Assembly (NCBI GenBank): GCA_024305405.1
Contig: JAKNDB010000109.1
Coordinates: 558,001-622,000 of the forward strand
Direction of reading: 5' to 3'
Source: Dirofilaria immitis
Taxonomy: Eukaryota > Nematoda > Chromadorea > Rhabditida > Onchocercidae
DNA: 64,000 bases
Part shown: positions 1-12,495 of the stretch, in pieces
Layout: each line of letters begins with the position of its first letter
How positions within the stretch are numbered: the first letter of the stretch is position 1
Program-made: the position numbers and the translations under genes
The notes under the pieces: model-generated
Seen by the model: only the letters and a program-made list of their open reading frames with translations
Databases searched by the model: none
Told to the model about the DNA's origin: nothing

Positions 1-369
1 TCTAATGCTGTGTACCTCAAATGAATTTTTATCTCTTTCAAGTTATTTATTATAACCAATTCCGGTGTTGTTCTGTTTAGCAAGTTACAGTAAATTCTAA
101 TATTTAAATGAATTGTTTAAATTCATAGGAACTCAATTTCCGGAAAACAATGATTCATTTCCAGAAAATCTTTATCTACAAACTTTAGTGAAATTCGATT
201 CGCAGAAAAAATCTTCTATTCCACGCTATTTTTACTTCGATAGCTTTACTGTATGTTTCGAAATGTAATGAAGCAAACTTAATTCATAATACTTTAAATT
301 TGTTATCTTACAAAAATTATAGCTCAACGCTGTATAAAAGTAGATATAACTGTTTATTGCATTCTGAAT
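1..369. other. downstream flank of the release factor gene, no gene seen
   Basis: AT-rich sequence lying 3' of the minus-strand release factor stop codon. It probably holds that gene's 3' untranslated region. I see no coding exon, RNA gene or repeat of note. Confidence 0.5.
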
Positions 370-2253
370 TTAAACATTAGAACAGTGTTTGGCACGACAA
401 TCCTCGGCGTTCAAGATTTCTTTTAAGTATTGAGCTTTTGATAGTTCATTCAGAGATTGAATTATTTGATCTAAAACATTGCTTCCTTTCATTACATTTG
501 CAACACTTTGCCAGGTCTTACCCAATCGATGATCTGTGACTTGGTCATCCTTGAAATTGTATGTTCGTACTTTTTCAGCTCGTGCCTTAGTTCCTACCTA
601 AAAATTTTTATAGTAATCAGAAGTTTACAGCAATGAAACATATTAAATTGATTTTCACACACGGAATTATGCTTTGGTGCTGTAATAACTGACTTGTAGT
701 TTCCTGGATGATGAATACTGCTTCTGTGTTTCATCAAGTTTCCGTTGTAACAGTACCGCAGCTAATCGTTTGTACGCTATCTGTATATAACGATAAGTAA
801 ATATTTAAGTTTCTTTAGCATTATTTGATGGGATACATAACCACTAGTAATATGGGTAGTACAAAGTTATACCTCCATATTAGAATATTGCGTCCTTTCA
901 TCCATACAGTGCACTACTATACCTGTTTCACGATGAGTTAACCTAACTGCCGTAGATCGCTGATTGACATTCTGGCCACCGGGACCAGAAGCTCTCATTG
1001 TTTCTACTTTCACATCAGCCGGTGTCACGCAAGCTTCTATCTGAAAATATTTTAAATGTTACTTGTAAAACAATCCAAAAGTTTTATATCCGTCTTATAA
1101 AGCGAAAAAATTGTCAGTCAACAATCCACTAAATTTAAAGATGTTCCAATTTATAACACACGCGAAGGAAAATAAGAAAATATGATTTGCTTAAAAAGAT
1201 ATGCGAATTGTAAAAGATGGACCTTTTCTGGTTCTGGAAGAACAGTCACAACAGATGTACTTGTATGCATACGTGTTTTATCTGTCATCGGAAACCTCTG
1301 TACACGATGAACACCGGCTTCATAACGTAACGCTCGAAATACTCCACTACCCCGCACAAAAACTATAGCACTACGTACACCTCCTGCAAGGCAAAATAAA
1401 AAGAAATGATCTGCTCAAAAATTTTCCTAACTTCATTTCTACTGAAATTTAGTTTACCTGATGGTGCAGCATCTATTTGATAAGGCGTCCATTTCCACTT
1501 CATAAATTGTGCGTAATTATGATACATTTGAGTTAATTCGGATGCAAACAGAGATGCTTCGATGCCACCTACACCACTGTAAGAAAAAATACAGTTTGCC
1601 ATAATTTCGAGCAAATAATAGAAACTGAATTCAAGATCTAAACCGAGACTTAATTAGTTTAAATCTGTTTTATCAACTGCGAAATTTAATTGTGGAAATC
1701 TTTAGCAAGAATATAATCTTTAGTGAAATAACAAAAATCCTGAAAATATAAAAGAATAAATTTCGAAGTAAGATAATTAAATAATGACCAACGGAGTGAT
1801 TTCTAATTGGCAGTTATTCAGCGAATCATATTCGGTAACAGGTATTACAGCATTGGTTAATTCGTTAGCAACACTATCCAGTTCCTCTGTTAATCGTTCA
1901 CTATCCAACTTGGCAATTTCTTGCATTTCTGAGTCATCTCCTTCTTTAAATAAAAAAATTTATGTTTTTAAGGAAGTTTATTCAAAATATATAAAATTTG
2001 GTAAGATGAGCGAACCTTTTAAAAGCATATCCAATTGTTTGAGCATTTCTACCTTATCGTAAAATCTATGAGCCAATGCTGTTACAGTTTCCAAGTGCGT
2101 GATCGAAGCAGAATTATTAATCCTTGATCCATCATCCCTGTTTTTCTGGAGTGCTTTCAGTTTATTGGATATAAGTTGAAAATAATTTCTTGCCATTTCT
2201 GTATGAAGTAAATCGGCACAACGACTCAGACATCTTCGTTGTATCCAAAGCAT
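370..2253 (-). CDS. mitochondrial peptide chain release factor 1 (class I, GGQ type)
   Basis: Hydrolyses peptidyl-tRNA at stop codons on mitochondrial ribosomes. Seven exons, in reading order: 2253-2016, 1943-1793, 1576-1458, 1383-1223, 1040-873, 780-694 and 597-370. All phases agree, giving 1152 nt and 383 residues, a normal length for MTRF1L-type proteins. The catalytic loop reads [14 protein letters not shown]. Other family blocks are [36 protein letters not shown] and the C-terminal [16 protein letters not shown]. The first residues ([11 protein letters not shown]) are basic and lack acids, which suits a mitochondrial targeting peptide. The start is the least certain part: the reading frame stays open upstream to an ATG at 2520, but that stretch looks like translated intron, and a TTCAG acceptor lies just before 2253. 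The donor at 1793 (CC|GTTGGT) is weak but is the only one that fits the family sequence. Divergent from the IQSEC gene. Confidence 0.9.
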
Positions 2254-3851
2254 AGACAATAACTTGAATACTGAAGTAAACAACAGAATTAAAAATAAAT
2301 TATCCAAATTAAAAAAAAAAAAGAGAAAAATTGAAGAAACTAACATATCTAAAACAGAAAAGACAGAAGTAAAAGATAAAAGTAAAATACAATATTTGTT
2401 TGAAGAAGCTAAATGGATATTTAATTCCATAAAAATTATCAGAAGTAAATTTGATTCTAATATTTTTTGAAATTTATTCTCGATGTAATCAAGTTTTCTT
2501 CCTAAAATTAAAAGTTTCATAAGTTATTACTAAGAAAAATTGTTTGAGCACTAACAAAATGTGTAGCAGAACGAAAGATCAGATTAATTAAGAAAAACCA
2601 TTTTAAATTCATCTCTCTCCACGGCAAAAAATCACTTTCAATTCATTCCTATTCCGGAAAGGACAAATCGCTCTTTGTCCACCTTAAAGTCATCCACCTT
2701 CCGGAATGAAAAACTATTTCGAACTCACTAATTCGGAAAAATTCAGGACAGACATATAGACTCCTTCATATCTCATCATTTGAGTAAGCTAAAAGAGAAC
2801 AGATTTTGATGAGAGCGCTTTCTCGTGATGGACAACAAAAGATAAAACACATGTAAGCTAGACATTGAGGATGAAAGAAAAGATTAATAGGCTAGACGGT
2901 AAATGAAATGTGGTGTTTTGCGGTTAATTACATGTATGATTGATTGGGTTGGTCAACCGTTAGCCTGATCAGTTTGTCGGTCTGTTGCTGTTCGTAGTTT
3001 CGAATTGGTTGGATATTTACGTGTATTACGTGTATATTCTAGAATTATTAAGTGATATGGTTTTTTCTCTAAGAATGTGCTGAATTTTTGCTATCATTTT
3101 ATGTATCATCATGATAGATTTATGAATCATGAATGACCTAAATAAGTATTACACATATCTAACTAATATTGTCTTATATTATACATATATCTAGTGGATA
3201 CTAAGAAAAAGAGAAAACATACGCAACGTATTATAAACATTGATCTGCTGAATATCAAATCCAACAAATACTACACTGTTCAGTTAGTATTATACGAACG
3301 TTTTCGGTTGGCATTAGTACACATTCGATGATTACAATCGATCAAGTTGTAGATGAATTGTTTTCAAATAAGGATTTCTTGAAGTAAAAGAATTAAATTT
3401 CATCTTAAGAGACAATGCATATTAAAAAATTTGTTAAATTGTTAGGTACAAAATTCACATTATCATCGATCTTGCAATATTCATCAGTGGAATTATTCTC
3501 ATTCTTAGCGCTGAATTGTGTATAAGAGTTTTCTATTATTGTTAGATGCATAAATTTGTTACTTTTCATTAAATAATGAAAGGTATTTTGTAGTCATTTT
3601 TATTTGCTTCTGAATTGAAAGATATACGCAAAGTACTACTTGGAATTGCTTTCTATCTCTTCTCTTAAAATGATCATAATTGATGAATTTGAAGTTTATG
3701 CAGTTTTTACCATGTAATTTACTCTCTTTTGAACAATAATCATAGGTGTAGAATATAATACATTATATATAAGTAAATACATATTAAATTATAAGTGTCA
3801 TAAGTATTTTTCTTTCTATCAAGAAATATTATCAGAATATTGGGTTGATGA
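2254..3851. promoter_or_regulatory. divergent intergenic region between release factor and IQSEC genes
   Basis: About 1.6 kb between two divergently transcribed genes. It must hold the promoters and 5' untranslated parts of both, and possibly a further 5' exon of either. The reading frame on the minus strand from 2254 to 2520 may belong to the release factor gene. I recognise no specific regulatory motif. Confidence 0.4.
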
Positions 3852-6800
3852 ATGTTGAGCGAGTGGCGTGGTCCAACCATATCGGTTCGTGCACTTACAA
3901 GCTATGAAATTTCTGATGAGCTCTGTCGTCGGCAACTTCAGGTGAGAGATTTTTCTTAATATGCTAAAAATATCATGATATAGCGAAATTTACATGTTAT
4001 AGCATTGTTTCCATATATTTTCATCCTTGACGACCGGCATTTGACTGTCAATATGTGCGATTATATTACTGCATTTTTTTTGAGGTACTGGAGCGTCGGT
4101 ATGGTGGTCGTCTGCGTGCTCATACAGCTGCAACACGAATACAGCGAGCATTTCGTCAGTCTTGTTTGTTGAAGCAATGGAAACATCTGGTATTACCTAT
4201 CCAAAATAATGCAGCGTGTTCCAGAAGTGATAGCAGTCAAGAACGTAAAGATGTTTTGAAGCATGATACATCTTTGACAAATGTATCTAGTAATGCTCAT
4301 GCATGTCTTTATCGACCTTCTGTTACATCAGTTAGGTACGCCTGTACTTGAATCTTGGTGTTCCCTAAACTAATTGGTTTGATTTATCGGATGGTTTTCA
4401 AGTAGGCGGTGATTATGAGTCATAAGTGAGTCATAATCATAATCCTGTCGTTTTCTGGATTCTTTTTCATGTTTTAGGCCGAAGAATTGTTCCCCACGCG
4501 TTACCATATCAGTGCCAGAACGAGGTTGTAAAGTACCATTGGCAGTTGGAGAAAATATTGGGAATGCTAGATATGACAATAAGTTACCTCATCGTTCTGC
4601 AGTAGAATGTTTGTCGCCTCGCCTTTCTCAGAGGAGGTCTGTCTATACTTCTCTCAAAAAAATTGAAAAATTTCTTTCAAAAAAATTGGAGAAGTTTTCT
4701 CTTATTAAGGATAAGAATGGGATTGAAAACTAATCAGAAATAGGAGATTTTTTAAAATAGAGACTTTTCGATCCATGTTTTTCCATTTAGGATTGTGACA
4801 GATGTGGCGCATCCAGCAACACATGTTTGGCTTCCTCGCTCATCAGCAATTACCGGACGTAATAATCATTCAAATTCGCTTCCTCGCCTCGATAAACATG
4901 CAGCACCATGTCAGGCTGTCAGGTTAACAATTGTTTCAAATATAACGAAATTCTGAATATTAATTGAAACAACTATTTTTGTCTGAAATCAAGGTTGAGA
5001 TCCATTTCTGTCAGACTTAATAATCACGATTTCTCTCTTGAGGTATAATTCCTCCAGAAATCATGAGTTAGAATCGATGATCTACTAAATTAATTTTATC
5101 TGTCAATTTCACATTTCTTTTGACTAGCAAGCATCGAGCAGTGAGGAACAAATGTTCATCAAATAAATAAAATGTAAGGAATGTTCATAATCGACAGAAC
5201 TTTTCGCATGACTCGTAAACGACTCGATTGTTGCTTGAAGTTTCTTACGAAAATTAGAAATTTCTGAAGTTGTTGTTATTAATTTCCTTGTCTTCTAATC
5301 GCACATTGTTTGCAGCACTTCGTCGAATTCCCATGGAGGGCTAGATCAGCGAAGAAGACGCCAATACAGAATAGCGCTTAATTTCTTCAATAAGTGGGTT
5401 CCATATTCGAAAATTATTTGCAAAGTGCAAGGAGAAGAGAAGACTTTATTTGGTGGTAGTTAAGAGCTGTAAATGTTAAAGTTGGATGCATATGTTTCTT
5501 TGTTAAGTGTTAAGTCCGAATTAGGTGTTAAAGGAAATATTCGAAGCAGTTTTAGGAAACCTACACGAGGTGTGCAATATCTCATTGAATGGGGTTTTGT
5601 TGCTGATAATTCGCTTGCTGTTGCTAATTTATTATTGCATCGTCGAGGTTTAAGTAAACAAATGATTGGTGAATATATTGGACACTTGCACGATCCTTTT
5701 CAATCGTCTGTTCTTAAGTAAGCTTATACTATGTTCTGGTTTCCAATAGATAGTTTCTCTATTTCTTTGAGTACAGAATTTCAACAATAGCTTGGAATCA
5801 TTTAAATTAGAAAAGTCAAATTACAAAATTGCTTGATTTTTCTGCTGAGGTATTTGAGTCATACGTTGCTAATTTAAACAAATAAATCTATTATAGAGTG
5901 CAAAAATATCGAAATTTATCACCGGTTCATTATTTGATATCATCCACTATATTTATTTCCTTCATGGTAATCAGTTGTGAGTTTTAGCCATTTCGTTGAC
6001 CAGATCGATTTGCATGGGATGGAAATTGATGTTGCCCTTAGGCATACGCTTTCGTTTTTCGTCTTCCAGGAGAAGCGCAGAAAATCGAGAGAATTATGCA
6101 GGTCTGTAATTAATCTATCTTTATAATTCAAAGCCACACTGGCTAAAATAAGTTACACTTTAGTAGATGTATTAAACAGGTCAGTTTGGTAATTTGCATT
6201 GCAGCAATTTATTCACAAAATAGAATTTGATCAATGGTCACTCACTGCCATTTATGTTTACTCTTAATCCTAAAGGCATGAAACTGACCGAGTTTTTTGT
6301 ATTATTAAAGAATCTCTTCTTATCAAAATTCGTTGCAGGTGTTTTCTGCACATTATTCCATATGCAATCCCGATAAAGTTGCACTTTTCCACAGTGCAGA
6401 TACAATATTTATCTTGGCTTTCGCTATTGTGATGCTGAACACTGATCTTCATTCCCCTAATATCAAACCATCACTGAAAATGAAAGTGGGAGATTTTATC
6501 AACAATTTACGTGGAATCGATGCAGGATACGATATTGACAGGTTTATTTCCCTGATTTCCTTTTAAAGATATCAATATTGTATAATTTTGGAAAAAATGC
6601 TATGGATAAGCATATTGCCTGACGAAATAGGCATTATTTTTCGTAGTAATATAACTTCTTATTGTAATCAAATTTATAGGGCACTGTTGGTTCGTATTTA
6701 CCGTCGGATTCGTGATTCACCATTCAGCACAGGATCAGATCATGTGTCTCAGGTTATAGTGGTTGATCAAAGCATGGTTGGCAAGGATAAGCCAGTAAGC

Positions 6801-7855
6801 TAGATGATTTAACCTTAAAATTTGATTGAAAATAAGTTCTCAGTTTGCATCAGTCAGGCAAATCAGCATCCTCATTATCAGAGATTTTAGAACTTGGTCG
6901 AACCACATCGTCGCCTTGTCTGTTATTGTCGTTTGAACCAGATTATTGATCGCAGTAAACGGCAGCCAGCCAACGCTCATCAACGAGAAGTTTTCTTGTT
7001 CAACGATCTTTTGTTGGTAAATTTTGTGGCGACTTAATGATAATCTTTTCCTATAGAAAACTTTTTGTTATAGTTGAGAGATTTTATCGAAATTTTTTGT
7101 ACAGTTGAGGAAAACATTTTTAAAAGAATACTAAATTTAAGAGTTATGGTTTACCGAAATTCAGGTTCTTGTGTTCTGCTGTTCTAAGATCTTTTATTTA
7201 AATCTTGAGCCTAATCTATGAAATATTCGGCAATTGTAGATTGCAAAAATGGCTTCAAAAGGAAATCATGTTGCCAGTATGTGTTGCGCACATGGATGAT
7301 GTTGCTGGGAGTACGTGTTAGCATGTTCGAGACTCCTTTCTATGATTACGGCATCATGATCACACTACCTGATGGACAAGAAATTTATTTGAATTCAAAA
7401 AATGACGATGATAGGTAAGTGAAATATGTGATTTTTTATATATGAAGTGGATGAGACGAGAAATAACTTATCGTCGTTCTTTTTTCATTAATGATCAGGG
7501 TTTTAGACATCGTTTCGTGGCGGATGTAAAGGAATCAGTAGCTGAATGCGCAGAAATGGAGGCAGTAAGAATTGATGCCGAATTGGACAAACATTCGTTG
7601 ATTAGTCGTAGCGATGGACCTCGTGAGCGAGATTCGGGTTTATCCGAGATGGAAGGCAATACTTCGAATAGTATTGCTAATACATCATCACCTAACACAC
7701 CTCAGCAAGCTTTAAATTTATGTTCCATACGTCGTCTTAGTTTTAATTCATTTGATAGCGGAGTTATTGAGGAAAGCTGTGAGTCGTTTTCACATTCAGG
7801 TCTGTCATCCATAACACCTTTCTACTCGTCGAAACGTTTGGAGGCTGCAATATAA
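3852..7855 (+). CDS. IQSEC: IQSEC/BRAG-type ARF guanine nucleotide exchange factor (IQ, Sec7, PH)
   Basis: Family members exchange GDP for GTP on ARF6 at the plasma membrane, endosomes and synapses. Twelve exons: 3852-3941, 4085-4335, 4478-4636, 4791-4922, 5316-5393, 5556-5717, 5988-6101, 6339-6541, 6680-6794, 6891-7016, 7240-7414 and 7507-7855, about 650 residues. An IQ motif ([17 protein letters not shown]) lies in exon 2. The Sec7 domain spans exons 5-9, with [35 protein letters not shown] and the [14 protein letters not shown] block containing the expected NTDLH. The PH domain (exons 10-12) has [22 protein letters not shown] and [17 protein letters not shown]. The tail is Ser-rich. Two one-base breaks occur: near 6040 in exon 7, between DVALR and the frame that gives [13 protein letters not shown], and at the 7016/7240 join. 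Both look like sequence errors. The N-terminus may extend further upstream. Vertebrate paralogs are longer. Confidence 0.9.
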
Positions 7856-7870
7856 ATGAGATCTTGTTCA

Positions 7871-7876
7871 AATAAA
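7871..7876 (+). promoter_or_regulatory. likely polyadenylation signal of the IQSEC gene
   Basis: AATAAA sits 15 bases after the IQSEC stop codon and runs into an A-rich stretch. A second AATAAA near 9268-9273 could serve a longer 3' untranslated region. Confidence 0.45.
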
Positions 7877-9631
7877 AAAAAATTGCTTTATTAATAGATT
7901 TTTTTCTGCGAATTTTGATTTATGTTTTTCGGGGATCCGAACTTTTATTAGTACTTTGCATCTGATGGTGCCGTTTTTAGCTTTAATAATTTTTCTGATT
8001 TTTTTCTTTTATTTGTTAACATGCGTAATGCGGAGATCATCTCTATGTACATCCGTTCGAATGTTGTTTTCGTTTCTAAGTATATGAAACATAGTTTTCC
8101 AAAAAGCCAGTTAGTCACATTTTTGGTATTGACCTCAAAATTTGTCATTCCGGTAGTGGTAAGTCCGATTTTTGCCGCATAATTTTTTTTTGTCAGTTGT
8201 CGAATCGTCATTTAGTCTGTTCTCTTGTTTTAATATGCTTTTTGAAAGATAGCAAATTTATTTTATGCTTTCGTATCTTAGTTGGGATTATTACATAGAT
8301 TAAATGTTTTTTGCTAACAGTAATTTTTGACATAATGGATTCGCAACCGTCAAAAACGCGCGAATATGAAGAATGCGCGAATATACCAGCCTGGTATTCT
8401 GTGTATGTTGGTTTCTGGATTTTATTTGATAGAGATGGGGAAAGTTGGTGCCTCTCAAACTGGCTGCGTACTCAGAATATTATCAAGGAAAAATCGGTTT
8501 TTTTAGCCATCAGTTTTTGTTTAGCTTCTTTTTTCTGGTCTTTTTAGTCTGTTATATAGGTGCTAACATTTATTTACTCTACAATCTATTTTTGTGGATT
8601 AATTAATTATTTTCTTTTTTTTCCTTTTGAAGTGATCATGTTATAGTCATACTTTGTGCTTCTGTGATTACTTGGTTCTCACGCTCCTGTTTTTTTTTAT
8701 TTCTTTTTTCTCGTTCGGATAAGTGATGTTTTGAGAATAATCAGAAATGAATAGTTGTTACTAATTCCTAGTAATAGCTATTTATGTTTATGAGGGTGAT
8801 GTTATTTATCAGTAGTTTGTCACATATTTATCCCTCTTCCTTAAAATTAGCATGGCTGTGATAGTATTTCCTTTTTTGTTTATCACTCATGTAATATCTG
8901 CCACGATTTTTATGAAAACATTGAGACGTGATATATATGTATCTATGCGACGATTACGATTCATTTTTTCCGAAGTTTTCCTCCTGTATCCCGCGTAATG
9001 TTCATCCCCTATCAATTTTGTACCATGTGATCTTATGATGTAGCTATTGTTTCTCCTGTGAATATTGTTGCAAAATTTAGAGGATCATTTGTCATACTGT
9101 CGTGTTTGTTATTTGTTGGAAGCATCTAAGGAAAATTTATGGATGCATTCGAGTGAATGTGAATTTATGCCCTTACTTCCTTAGTCTCTTCTTTACACAT
9201 ATACGATTTTCCTCTTATATTTGGAATTGTCTTTCACGTCATTTTGTGCCCTCCAAATATCTGGTAAATAATAAAGTTTCAGTGACGTGATGTTTTACAG
9301 TTTACTGCTCTGTAGACAATAGCAGAAAGTTAAGTTTAACTTGTATCAGAGAAAGAGCTTAAGCTGAACGTGTTTGTAACAGCTTATTTTAGTTTTAAAA
9401 ATCTGGATAATCGGCGCATTCGTTTGTTTAGTTTGTTTTGAAACGCTTTAATACTTGGCAACGAATATGAGCAATAAGTAAATAGTGAGAGCCTGATTAT
9501 CTAAACGAAATTCCGTAGATTGTCTGATATCAGTGATTTTAGATAGCTGTTCTGATATTTAATAACCGATATCAGTTGACTTAAATATCAGTTGACTAAG
9601 CAAGGTATTGCAGAATGTATGTAGAGAAACG
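7877..9631. other. IQSEC to small-protein intergenic region, no gene seen
   Basis: T-rich sequence on the plus strand. One open frame (8335-8547) starts with ATG but has no recognisable homology, splice partner or biased codon use, so it may be chance or part of a long 3' untranslated region. The last 100 bases should hold the 5' part of the next gene. Confidence 0.4.
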
Positions 9632-10152
9632 ATGAAGGAAGCAGCTAGCCCGCCTAAACTCTGTCAACTGGACAAACTAATTGTTAAAGCAAAACGGAAC
9701 TTAAATCCCGTAGCTACGCAAGTAAAGTTCTCGATTACGCAAACGAACAAGCGTGAGTTATCTGAGTTGGAAAAGAAAGCTCGAGAAGAGATTCTCAAGG
9801 ATACTGCACTGGGTGTTCGTCGTTATGAAAAAATTGGGCCACAAGGCTGGTATGTTTTATTTCAAATTTCATGTCAGCGTATTTTATTCCTATTTTATCC
9901 TAAAATTATATTATGATTAAAGCTGAAATATTAATTCATTGAAGTTTTAATAATGATTTACAATTCCATGCATTCAAATCACATTGCATAGAAGAAATAA
10001 AATTGGTTCTAATTATGAGAAATAGAGCGAATGAATAAAATAAATGATGAAAATATTTCAGGAAAAAGCCAGCCTGTTTAAAAACGAATAAGAAATTTCT
10101 CGAACGCGTATTACGTTCAACACAATCAAAATCGAATATGATAGATAAATAA
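9632..10152 (+). CDS. small basic protein of unknown function, 102 residues, two exons
   Basis: Exons 9632-9849 and 10062-10152 join in phase inside a Trp codon (TG|GTATGT to TTTCAG|G), giving 102 residues and a stop. The protein is Lys/Arg-rich, has no signal peptide or membrane segment, and is probably nuclear or cytosolic (inference). The middle is likely helical (KRELSELEKKAREEILKD). It is followed by a motif that looks conserved, GVRRYEKIGPQGWKKP, then NKKFLERVLRS. The clean splice join, the codon pattern and the structured motif argue for a real gene. I do not recognise the family. The start ATG at 9632 is the first in frame; an upstream TTG-led frame extension exists and is probably untranslated. 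It points the same way as IQSEC, but the 1.8 kb gap gives no sign of an operon. Confidence 0.65.
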
Positions 10153-12495
10153 TTGCTATTTAAATTGTTTTTCTGAAATTGATTCTAGTATTAAAGTGAG
10201 CTTTCGATATATTCCGGATGGTTTCGTTTTTTTTTGTTTGTTTTCTTTTTTTTCTGAAGTGAGGAGAGTTGGTAAAATTAGGCTCTTCCAGTAGGATTTC
10301 ATTCATGTATAAATTAAGCAAAACCTGCTGCACTTTAAAGATTTATATTAGATTTAGCCAATTGCCATAATCCGTAAAAATATATTAATTATAAATGCGA
10401 TTGTAATTATCGAATTATTTACTGCATTAAAAATGTATTGCAATAGGAACTACGAAAATCAAAAAATCATCGAAAAACGTGTTTCGATTGAAATGTAATG
10501 ATATTTGACAGAGTTAGAATATGTTAACGATGAATCTATACCATAACCATTCTTGCGATGATTTTCATTTATAATTGGATCTACAATTAGTTTCAAATAA
10601 TTTTACTCACTAAACTGTTATGTCAATGTCATAAATGTTTAAAATTCGTTTTCAGATTTAAATATTATTTAAAATTCATCTTTGAACTCCACCTAAAATC
10701 TTCTTGCAATTCAGATAAGAAATATAATGCTGAGAAGGAAATCTAGGAGAAAAAATAAACGTCTTGTGCTTTTTCCTTCTTCCAGTAAACTTTTTCGGAT
10801 AATTTTTCCCTTCATATCTTCTTACTTGCAATATTTATAAAATCTTACCAATCTTGTATATATTTATTATGACTACTGAATCTTTTGTTTTTTAAAGGCA
10901 AAATTTTATATTCTATAATCTGTACTACAGTTGCAAAAATTATTGACGCAGATCCACATACTTCTTCGAAATATCTCAGCAAAACATAATCCATAGTTCA
11001 TTCTTTTCGAATTATTAAAAATGAAATAATTTCAATGAAATACATAAAATCACTATTCTTTCCGGATATATGTCTTCCAGAAATTTGGCAGCGTTGCCTC
11101 TCAGGATTGTTTATAAATTTCAAACCATTATTAGTTGTAGGATAGCAATATGCCAATGTTGAACATACTTTAATCCGTGGTTCTTTACAAGTTTCAGGAT
11201 CCTCACGTTTGAAATATCATACAGTTTTGCTTAAACCGATAATTTTGATAGCCTGATGATTATACAAATTAGTCAAATCTCGTCTGTTGAAGAAAAGCAA
11301 GAGTGAAGATCTGAATTACGTTTAAAATTTCTATGCTCCATGGGCTTACACGAACCAGATTCAATTGTAGTTTTAAAACTATTTTTGGTCTTTACTCCAC
11401 GTAGTAATACGAATTTGAAATTTCCAAATAATCATCCAATGTCTCGTTTAAATTTTAGAATTTTATTGTTTGTCGAATCAATTCCAAGATAAAATAACGA
11501 TCAATGAGCGTAACAATAACAGTATTCGAGACATTTTGTCTATTTTTTGCACCGACATATCATGGATTGTTGGGTAATGTAAGTTAAGGGACGAATCTGT
11601 TAAGAAGTGAACATGTCTTCAATTTCGAAGTGAATTAACTCTTGAGCAGGTGACTCTGCTACAAATATAAACAGTTTTACAGGAAAATTAAATAATTAAC
11701 CAGGAAAAAAAGAACGAAAATAATATGCAAAGCACATAATCATGTTATATATTTTCCAACAACATTATCAATTCAAAAATAGTTCAAAATGTTTGGATCA
11801 TAAGGCAGTATATATGTCAGCTGTCGCCTTACGACTAATTTCCTTCCAACGGAATTAAATTACACGTTTTCTAAGCATGATAGATATCATATGAAACCAG
11901 TGACATTTAAGGACAGACAAAAGAGAAGTTAAAGACTAATAAACGTATCATTATAAACATTATTTTTATAACATAATGTCAAGTTTGGATTCAAGAATCT
12001 TACTATTGTATCAATTATTCTAAGACAAAAGAAAATTACCAAATTTTGGGAGATACCTATGTTGCTGCTCCTGTATTAATTATTGTTAAAAATTGAGCCT
12101 TAATAGAAAGATTGGGGAGATCAAATTATAATCGTTCGGGTAGTAAATACCAGAAAATAATAATATATACCTATGATCTTTTACTTCAAAAGACATAGAT
12201 CTGGGAAAATTTACGATAAAATTCGTTTTAGAACTTTATAAGGGAGTTACAACAAAGTTATCTAAAATCCTAAATTTGCCGCGACAAATTAATGAGAAGT
12301 CTTGAACATTTTCACTGACGAGCTGTTTTTACTGACTATCACAGATATGATATGTAAAATGTTAATAGGGTACGTAAATACATATCACTGAAATTACCAA
12401 GTCCTATAAAAATAATGAAAATATTTCTCATAATAAATTAATTCATCTTCCAAGATTTTCCTATTATAAAATACGAATTTACGAAACATAAATCA
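10153..12495. other. convergent intergenic region, no gene seen
   Basis: About 2.3 kb between the small-protein gene (plus) and p115 (minus), holding both 3' ends. It is AT-rich without long open frames, recognisable exons or repeats. A few Py-rich AG sites occur but I could not chain them into an exon. Confidence 0.45.

Noticed and set aside
2254..2520. Membrane-spanning N-terminal extension of the release factor
   Set aside because: The Leu/Phe-rich stretch is the translation of a T-rich intron that ends in a good TTCAG acceptor.
8335..8547. Separate protein-coding gene after IQSEC
   Set aside because: A single short open frame without homology, splice partner or regulatory context; likely chance or 3' untranslated.
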